From UBA10677 sp045532295 (lineage in GTDB: Bacteria; Bacillota; Clostridia; Christensenellales; Pumilibacteraceae), in contig JAZSFP010000014.1 in NCBI GenBank assembly GCA_045532295.1, positions 85,934-149,933 of the forward strand: DNA of 64,000 nucleotides. Reading direction: 5' to 3'. This document shows, in pieces, positions 58,206 through 64,000 of this stretch (positions are counted from its first letter, which is position 1; each line of letters begins with the position of its first letter). The position numbers and the translations under genes were made by a program. The notes under the pieces were generated by a model that was not told where the DNA came from, did not search any database, and saw nothing but the letters and a program-made list of their open reading frames with translations.

Positions 58206-59381
58206 CTAATTTTCCATTCTTATATTGTCAATATATATCGTGCGAGGTTCACCCACGTACTCGCCCCAACGAAGAGCAAGGGCTTGGGTATGGGCAAAAT
58301 CACGCTCGCCTTGGATACACTCCCAACCGCTATTAAGTTCCTCTACGGTGTAACTAAAGGTCTTCCACTGTCCAGGAACGGGGTTTATTGCATCGCCTGA
58401 GAAGTAACGAAGGTAGCCTTCGGAGTACATTGAAAGCCAAAGTTCGTCTACGCCGTTCTCTTCGGGTACGTATACGTCAAAGCAAAGTCTTGCGGTAGGC
58501 GCGTATTCGTCCCACGCCACGAGAGAAAGTTGGTCTTCGTTAATTCTTACGCCCGGCCACTGCTCAGTTACGATATAACTGTCGTTGCCAGGGGTGGTTT
58601 CAATTCTGAGCGAACTTCCCGAGCCGTTCTTGATATTCGTGTCAAGATAAACTTGGGGAGTAAGATAATCCTTTGCCTCGATAGTGAGGAATTCTACCTG
58701 CCACTCGTCGTCGAACGACGCTATTTCGTTGTCTTTAAGGCGCATTACGACGGGCGAATAGGGTTTTTCTGTGAAGTACATACGGAAGTCGTCGATATAG
58801 TAAACTGCGTCCTCTTCCGTCTTTTCGGGACGGTCAAACAAGAGTTTTACGCCCGTTACTTTTAGGATATCGTTACCCTCGCTATCGGTAGTTTCGGGGA
58901 GGTATTCGCGCGAAACGTTGAGGGTAAGTTCGTTCCAGCCTTTCTTGAGCGTGTACCACTTTCTTGCGCCTGCGCTATACTCGTAAGTGAGTTGGAGGCT
59001 AAAGGGGGTATTTTGCTCTTGCTCGCTATAAACGGAGAGTTTAAGGGCAAGCGTTTTTGAAAAGTCTGTTAAATCAAGGTCGTGCTTGGGCATTTCAAAT
59101 GATTGAAAGAGCGTGGGCTGACCAGACTTATAGGGGTTGGATTCAACGGTTACTTTTGCGCTACTCTTTCCCTTTTTTACGAAGTTTGCATCAGTAGAGA
59201 GGTCTACTTTACCTAAAACGCCCGAAAAGAGCATCGTATTAAGGTCGTAGATGTTTTCGTAGTCGTTAACCGTTTGTATGCCTTTGTTTTGACCGGTCGA
59301 AGGGGGAGGCGTTTGCTCTCCACAAGCAAAGCAGGATAATACGGACACGAGAGTTAAGATAATTGCAATTAGTTTTTTCAT
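58206..59381 (-). CDS. surface lipoprotein with two jelly-roll domains
   Basis: 391 residues with lipobox (CFAC, Cys20) after a short signal, then a Pro/Thr-rich linker. Two β-sandwich domains follow (about 40-210 and 215-390), each with a sequence like YTLKKGWNELTLNVSREYLP and YYIDDFRMY or YIDNIRMEN, the ending typical of CBM-like jelly rolls and also seen in the giant neighbour's modules. No catalytic residues recognised. It lies 15 bp downstream of the giant gene's start side and 4 bp from the GH123-like gene, so co-expression is likely. Probably a carbohydrate-binding lipoprotein. Confidence 0.75.
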   Translation of the reverse strand: MKKLIAIILTLVSVLSCFACGEQTPPPSTGQNKGIQTVNDYENIYDLNTMLFSGVLGKVDLSTDANFVKKGKSSAKVTVESNPYKSGQPTLFQSFEMPKHDLDLTDFSKTLALKLSVYSEQEQNTPFSLQLTYEYSAGARKWYTLKKGWNELTLNVSREYLPETTDSEGNDILKVTGVKLLFDRPEKTEEDAVYYIDDFRMYFTEKPYSPVVMRLKDNEIASFDDEWQVEFLTIEAKDYLTPQVYLDTNIKNGSGSSLRIETTPGNDSYIVTEQWPGVRINEDQLSLVAWDEYAPTARLCFDVYVPEENGVDELWLSMYSEGYLRYFSGDAINPVPGQWKTFSYTVEELNSGWECIQGERDFAHTQALALRWGEYVGEPRTIYIDNIRMEN

Positions 59382-59385
59382 TTTC

Positions 59386-61821
59386 TTAGCCCTCCGTTAC
59401 GATATTACCGATGCTAATAGTAGTAGCATCCGTACCTGCGATATTGATACGAAGCGTTTTTGCTTTGCCATACTGGTCTGCCTTGAACGACGTTGCGGGA
59501 ATAGTAATAGTATTCCAACCTTGTTCAAGCGTTAAGTCTCGGCGAAGGTCGGTAAAACTTGCTCCTGCCGAACCCTTTGCTAAGAGCGTGATTACTTCGC
59601 CACCGTTTGCGCTGTATATCTCGATAGTGAACGATTCCGTATTTTCAGTGATATTAAGAGAAAGGATTTCAATATCCGCCGAAAGACGAGTATTTGCGTT
59701 AAAGTTAAGGGTAAGAACGCTCTTATCTCCGATAGTTGCGCTTTCCTTAGTTCCGCCCGAGGTCATCGTGGTCTTATCTTCAAGCGTAGACGCGTTAACG
59801 ACTGCGCTCTTTCCACCGAGGTTGATAGTTGCGCTGTAAGTCTTGCCCTCTTTCGTCGTTTCTATCGTGAGGTGGTTGATATCTTTATCGAGGCTTTGCT
59901 CGTGCGCGTATACTTTATAATTGCCCTCTTCCGTTCCGCTTACTGCCGTGCCGTTGATTTTAACGGCTACGGACGCGGGAGCGGAGAAGTTAAAGGTTGC
60001 TTTGCCGTCGATAGTTTTTGCTTTAGTGATTACTACGCCTTGATTTTGAGCAAGTTCCAAAAGTCTGTTGAGCGTTTCTCTGCTGAACGCGAATTCGCTA
60101 ACGAGTTCGTCGCGGTTTCTCACTACCGCGCCGGAGTAAAGCGTGGTGTTCGTGTACTGAAGAAGTTCGTCAAACGCCTCCTCGCTCACTCCTCGCTCAC
60201 GATAAATTTGCTCGAGCGCGTACATAATTTCGTAGTCTTCGTTGCCGTCGCGAATTGAGTGAAGTCGAATTGACGCCACGGGTCCGTAGATACCGTATGG
60301 TTTGCCGGGGTACATCAAGAACCCGTCAAGGTTTGCGCCGGGATAACGGAGCGCAGTGTCGTAATAATCGTAGAGTTGGAGGTCGCCGAACGATTCTTTT
60401 CTCCAAGCGTAAAGGGCGGTGTCCCAGTAAAGATTACCTACGATATTGTATTCGTACATCATCCAACTGTAAATTCTCGAAGAAAGCAAAATGTCTTCGC
60501 CGTGATAGGTAGGATAGGGAATTCTCGGGCCTACGCAAGTGTAAGTCCAAAGTTCGCCCTCATCTCCGTAGCACTCGTAGTCGAAGTCTGCGTACATTTT
60601 TCTATTCTCTTCGGAGTTGTATACGTCGATTGTGGGTACCATTTGAGCGTGAGCGGTTACCGCGTCGGAAAGTTTACCGACAAGTTTATGCTTAATTCCT
60701 GCAATGGATTTAATTATTCTTGCTTTAAGATCCGCGTCGTCGCACTCAAGAGAAGTTTCGAGGTCTTGCGCAACCGCTTTACATACGCTTTCCGCTTTTG
60801 AGAGGTTGTAGTTTGCGATATGCGTCGAGCCGTTTTGGTCGTGTTCGTCAAAGAAAATGAAATACGTACCTGCTTTTTCGATTAAATTTACGCCCTTCTC
60901 TACGCTACGCTCAGCAAGAGCGTAAAGGGTATCTTCAAACACGTCGAAGTCAACCGATTTAATGGTTTCGCCTGCTAAAACGGCGGTGTCCATCATAAAT
61001 GGAAGGTTATAGTGTGAACAACGAATATCGCGAGTATACTTCTCGGCGTAATAAAGAAAACTTTCCAAACTATCGCCAGTAAGTGGCGCGTAAACCATAT
61101 CGTTGCCGGGAAGATGTTCAGGGTCAAGACGGAAGTCGAGTAAAAACTCGGTATAAGTATCAATGAGTTCTACCGTACTATCGAACTCGCCCCAAGCCAC
61201 TTCTTCCGCTGAAATCATAAAGGAGGATTTGGTGTGCTTTGCGTCCGTCATCGTATAGTCGTATACGGTTACAGATACGGGAACGGCGTAGTTCTTTCCG
61301 CCTGCGCTCACGGTGAAGTTGCCTTGATAAACGCCTGCTTTTTGGTCTTTAGTCGTTTTGAGCGTCACCCAAATACCTTGGTTCTTTCCGCCCGTGATAT
61401 TCTCGTCGTACTCTTTCGCTTTTTCAAAGGGAAGGAGCGCGTCGGGATACCAGCCGATTTGCGTTACCGCTTGAGAGTCTTTGATTTTCGATATGTAGAG
61501 GTATTTTTGGTTATAAACCTCGAAACAGTCCTTTGAAAGAATAGTTCCGTCTGCGCTTTTAAGGTCGGAAAGCGTTATATCGTACTCTACTCCCTTTTCT
61601 CCGGTAAGGATTATTTGCGCGCTTTCGTACTCGTTACGAACTGCGGAAATAGACAGCGTTTTGTTGCCGTAAAATTTAGAGTAATCGTAGTCTTGCAATA
61701 CTTTTTCCGTTCCCGTTGCCGTCCATACCGTTACTTCTTTTGATTGCGTTTCGGTAGGCGCGCAAGAGAATATCGTTAAAGTAAGGACTACGCTTAAAAT
61801 AAGCGATAATAGTCTTTTCAT
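59386..61821 (-). CDS. GH123/DUF4091-like glycoside hydrolase lipoprotein
   Basis: 811 residues with lipobox (IFSC, Cys20). An N-terminal β-sandwich (KAGVYQGNFTVSAGGKNYAVPVSVTVYDY) leads to a TIM-barrel with FFDEHD at residues 324-328, an adjacent Asp-Glu pair as used by GH123 β-N-acetylgalactosaminidases (substrate-assisted mechanism). The DUF4091 signature follows: YPGKPYGIYGPVASIRLHSI, then RDGNEDYEIMYALE (about 518-555). The C-terminal third holds an Ig-like and a jelly-roll domain (GWNTITIPATSF...ISIGNIV). Family knowledge suggests release of terminal GalNAc from host or microbial glycans; the exact specificity is uncertain. It sits between the solute-binding protein and other surface lipoproteins. 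Confidence 0.83.
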   Translation of the reverse strand: MKRLLSLILSVVLTLTIFSCAPTETQSKEVTVWTATGTEKVLQDYDYSKFYGNKTLSISAVRNEYESAQIILTGEKGVEYDITLSDLKSADGTILSKDCFEVYNQKYLYISKIKDSQAVTQIGWYPDALLPFEKAKEYDENITGGKNQGIWVTLKTTKDQKAGVYQGNFTVSAGGKNYAVPVSVTVYDYTMTDAKHTKSSFMISAEEVAWGEFDSTVELIDTYTEFLLDFRLDPEHLPGNDMVYAPLTGDSLESFLYYAEKYTRDIRCSHYNLPFMMDTAVLAGETIKSVDFDVFEDTLYALAERSVEKGVNLIEKAGTYFIFFDEHDQNGSTHIANYNLSKAESVCKAVAQDLETSLECDDADLKARIIKSIAGIKHKLVGKLSDAVTAHAQMVPTIDVYNSEENRKMYADFDYECYGDEGELWTYTCVGPRIPYPTYHGEDILLSSRIYSWMMYEYNIVGNLYWDTALYAWRKESFGDLQLYDYYDTALRYPGANLDGFLMYPGKPYGIYGPVASIRLHSIRDGNEDYEIMYALEQIYRERGVSEEAFDELLQYTNTTLYSGAVVRNRDELVSEFAFSRETLNRLLELAQNQGVVITKAKTIDGKATFNFSAPASVAVKINGTAVSGTEEGNYKVYAHEQSLDKDINHLTIETTKEGKTYSATINLGGKSAVVNASTLEDKTTMTSGGTKESATIGDKSVLTLNFNANTRLSADIEILSLNITENTESFTIEIYSANGGEVITLLAKGSAGASFTDLRRDLTLEQGWNTITIPATSFKADQYGKAKTLRINIAGTDATTISIGNIVTEG

Positions 61822-61836
61822 TGCTCTCTCCTTTTT

Positions 61837-63471
61837 TTACTTCAAGCCTGCAAACTCAAGCATTTTATCCCAGTTATACTTGTTTTGGGAATTGTAATAG
61901 GTTATATCCGCTTGGTAAATTTGCTGAGCAGAAAGTCTATCTGCGCTGTTTTGCGCGGTGAACTTCGTCTCCATACCCGCGGTTGCTACGAAGGTAGTGT
62001 GTCCGCCGTAGTAGTTAAGTCTAAAGCCAGTGGTAGACGGAAGAGCAACGCCCGTTTTCGTCATCGCTATTCTGTCCTTTTGAAGTTGCATAAAGTTGTT
62101 ATACGCCGTTTCGTTCTTTTCTTGCATATCGTAATTAAACGCCGTCGAACAGCCGTTGGTGGTTATCATAAAGCACTCAATCGCCTCGTCGGTGGAAAGG
62201 AAAAGAAGGAAGTCTTTTGCAAGTTCTTTCGCAGTTGCGTAAGAGGGGATAAACGCCTCGTGACCTTCTACGGTATACATAATGTTGCGAGCCTCGGTAA
62301 TACGAGCGTAGTCGTTTTCGGTAAGAGCGGATACTTTTGCTTTTGCCGTGTCGTAGTCCTCGTTCGCGTCTACCGATTTAATTACGGTATCAAGTTCGTC
62401 GTCCGTCATTGCCTCGTACTCTAAGGTTTCAACGATGGAAGAAATTACGGGCATTTTCATATAGGAAATGTCGTAGTCGTAGGGGTTTTCCTGTTGGGTT
62501 GAGCGCATCTCGTTCTCAAACCAGTCGCCGTTGGGCATAAAGATACCTTCGCCGAGCAAAAATTTTGCTTGCGCTTGAGTGAATTCAAGGGTGTTTACGT
62601 TCTTGTGGTTGTGGTTGGTGTCATAGCCGATTGCGTCTTCCACTACTTCAAGTCCGCGAAGTCTACCTATTTGCTCGATTACGGTAATGTCGGTCTCGTC
62701 AAAATCGTTAAGACCTTCCCAGTAGTTAACGTAGTTGTTCTTGCCCTCGTACTGAGCCCACCAAGTCATAAAGATTTGTTGCCAGTAGTTTACCTTAGAC
62801 GCGGAAATGAGCGGATAGCACTTGGAGTTTCCGCCGTTTACCATATCTTTTCCTGCAAGCGTATCGAGAAGGCTAATAAACTTATCGGTAGTCGTAGGAA
62901 GGATATAGTCGTTACCCATATACTTTTTAAGAAGGGTTTCGTTGTAGAGAATTCCCATATATCCGTTTACCCAAGGAAATGCGTAATAGGACTTAGTGCC
63001 TTGAGCGTTTGGTCTCGAAACAGCCTCTAAAAGCCCTGCGTTCATTTTCTCGGCTATCGTTACTTCTTCACCGGGAATAGTAACGGTGGTGTAAAGCGTG
63101 GATAACTCTTCAAACATACTACTTCCGGACGCATCGGTCTTGTCTACGTAACCTGCAACGGTGTCGCAAGCGAAAAACAGGTCAATAGTGTTTGCGTTTC
63201 CGCCCGCCATTGCGCGCTCGTTTGCAAAAGTACGCTCGGAATTTTGCTTAAGGTCGGGAATATTGAGGTTAGGATACTTCTCATTTACCCACTCTTGTTC
63301 CTTAAAAAGATTGATTACGTTATTAAGCCACTCGTAACCGTAACCAAAGTTAGCGCAGTAAATCTCAAGCGTTTGAGCGTCGTTCGGTACGGGTGGCGTA
63401 CAACCTGCAAAGCCTACTAACGATGCAAGCACCATTATTCCCGTTAAAAGTAGCGTTACTATTCTTTTCAT
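61837..63471 (-). CDS. ABC transporter solute-binding lipoprotein (CUT1-like sugars)
   Basis: 544 residues, lipobox GFAGC (Cys24). The mature part is a cluster-B-type extracellular binding protein: LEIYCANFGYGYEWLNNVINLFKEQ near the N-terminus, FPWVNGYMGILYNETLLKKY in the middle, and LAKDFLLFLSTDEAIECF toward the C-terminus, as in oligosaccharide binders. The longer than usual size suits larger oligosaccharides. A permease gene lies directly upstream. A GC-rich palindrome (63554-63573) separates them and may adjust relative expression. Ligand unknown. Confidence 0.9.
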   Translation of the reverse strand: MKRIVTLLLTGIMVLASLVGFAGCTPPVPNDAQTLEIYCANFGYGYEWLNNVINLFKEQEWVNEKYPNLNIPDLKQNSERTFANERAMAGGNANTIDLFFACDTVAGYVDKTDASGSSMFEELSTLYTTVTIPGEEVTIAEKMNAGLLEAVSRPNAQGTKSYYAFPWVNGYMGILYNETLLKKYMGNDYILPTTTDKFISLLDTLAGKDMVNGGNSKCYPLISASKVNYWQQIFMTWWAQYEGKNNYVNYWEGLNDFDETDITVIEQIGRLRGLEVVEDAIGYDTNHNHKNVNTLEFTQAQAKFLLGEGIFMPNGDWFENEMRSTQQENPYDYDISYMKMPVISSIVETLEYEAMTDDELDTVIKSVDANEDYDTAKAKVSALTENDYARITEARNIMYTVEGHEAFIPSYATAKELAKDFLLFLSTDEAIECFMITTNGCSTAFNYDMQEKNETAYNNFMQLQKDRIAMTKTGVALPSTTGFRLNYYGGHTTFVATAGMETKFTAQNSADRLSAQQIYQADITYYNSQNKYNWDKMLEFAGLK

Positions 63472-63553
63472 TTTTTTAGAACCTCCGTTTTGTTCTTGCT
63501 TTTTCTTGTTTTTTACTTGGGAGTGTTTTTTTGTATCTTATCGTTAAGATACA

Positions 63554-63573
63554 CGAAAAGGGTACCCTTTTCG
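63554..63573 (-). other. intercistronic palindrome between permease and binding-protein genes
   Basis: CGAAAAGGGTACCCTTTTCG is a perfect 20-bp palindrome without a T-run; likely an mRNA stabiliser or attenuator, common between transporter membrane and binding subunit genes. Confidence 0.6.
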
Positions 63574-63602
63574 CTCGCCCACTGCCCGTGGTTTTTCGTT
63601 CG

Positions 63603-64000
63603 TTAGCCCTTTAGTCCGCCTAATGACAAACTCGTCATTATCTTACTCGAGCAAGTTCCAAACAGTATCAAAGTCGGGAGCATAGATATCATCAATCCCG
63701 CAAAGTATTCCGGGTAGTTTGCCATTCTTATTGCGTTCGCTTGGTACTCGAATAACCCGTACGCAAGCGTCGGATAATCAGGTAGATAAAGTATCATCGT
63801 TTGGTACTCGTACCACGCTCCTATCGCACCAGTTATTGCGTAGGTTAGTATTATCGGTACTGCCATAGGTAACATTATCTCGAAGAATATCATAAACGGG
63901 TTCGCTCCGTCTATCTTCGCAGCCTCTGCGTAACTCCAACTTACTGACTTGAAAAATCCGTAGTATACTACGAAACTCCCTCCAAACCCTCCAAGGTTCG
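63603..64000 (-). CDS. ABC sugar transporter permease (MalG-like), 5' end beyond window
   Basis: 132 codons of the C-terminal part are visible. The EAA loop WSYAEAAKIDGANPFMIFFE plus IMLPMAVP is the ATPase-docking motif of CUT1 permeases. Membrane helices follow (IILTYAITGAIGAWYEY, LMISMLPTLILFGTCS), and the usual short tail ends in GGLKG. The reading frame continues past the window edge, so start and second permease are not seen. With the binding protein it forms a carbohydrate importer; the ATPase is probably encoded elsewhere. Confidence 0.9.
   Translation of the reverse strand, partial: NLGGFGGSFVVYYGFFKSVSWSYAEAAKIDGANPFMIFFEIMLPMAVPIILTYAITGAIGAWYEYQTMILYLPDYPTLAYGLFEYQANAIRMANYPEYFAGLMISMLPTLILFGTCSSKIMTSLSLGGLKG

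Overview
The window looks like chromosome of a spore-forming, low-to-mid GC Gram-positive bacterium of the Clostridia. The evidence is a σK gene with a pro-sequence, a SpoIVFB-type site-2 protease, mcsA-mcsB-clpC, RNase J, long-form HPF, strong purine-rich ribosome binding sites, lipobox lipoproteins and no outer-membrane genes. An uncultured gut Clostridia lineage is a reasonable guess, because of the secreted glycan-processing genes, but the sequence alone does not prove it.

Layout. 1-4.1 kb: 5'-proximal three quarters or so of a giant cyclic β-1,2-glucan synthase-like gene, cut by the window edge. 4.2-4.5 kb: rnpB with its own promoter and terminator. 4.6-5.25 kb: sigK. 5.4-9.3 kb: a two-gene DUF262 module (one protein with an HNH/DUF1524 domain, one without), resembling GmrSD/SspE-type anti-phage nucleases. 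9.35-13.1 kb: rnj-trmR-trhP operon (RNA decay plus tRNA U34 hydroxylation/methylation). 13.1-14.8 kb: sugar nucleotidyltransferase and a divergent HTH-regulator/small-membrane-protein pair sharing a palindromic operator. 14.8-17.2 kb: repeats, pgk, tRNA-Glu and duplicated tRNA 3' ends. 17.2-24.1 kb: secreted phosphoesterase, asnS, a sugar isomerase-like gene, pgi and hpf. 24.2-30.4 kb: protein quality control: dCMP deaminase-mcsA-mcsB-clpC facing groES-groEL. 30.5-36 kb: FAD oxidoreductase, rng, spoIVFB, acyl-ACP thioesterase and a membrane protein. 36.1-41.2 kb: five-gene run lgt-membrane protein-pncB-DivIVA-like-M18 aminopeptidase. 41.2-48.4 kb: VanW protein, two paralogous SASA esterases with an odd Cys-TM-Lys C-terminus, cca, lipid kinase. 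48.5-64 kb: a minus-strand surface-glycan cluster: ABC sugar permease (partial), solute-binding lipoprotein, GH123/DUF4091-like lipoprotein, a jelly-roll lipoprotein, a 2,550-residue seven-module lipoprotein and a phosphoesterase lipoprotein.

How it fits together. Lgt would lipidate the many lipobox proteins encoded here. SpoIVFB would cleave the pro-σK encoded 29 kb away. The McsA/McsB/ClpC set is present but stripped down: McsA has one zinc-finger set and ClpC lacks the usual middle coiled-coil insertion. The most interesting candidates are the DUF262 pair, the reduced ClpC system, the HTH/membrane-protein switch, a dispersed hairpin repeat with compensatory changes downstream of genes, and the giant modular lipoprotein locus. 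Intergenic stretches over 300 bp (14758-15220, 16779-17221, 31820-32216) are described as repeats or hairpins below.
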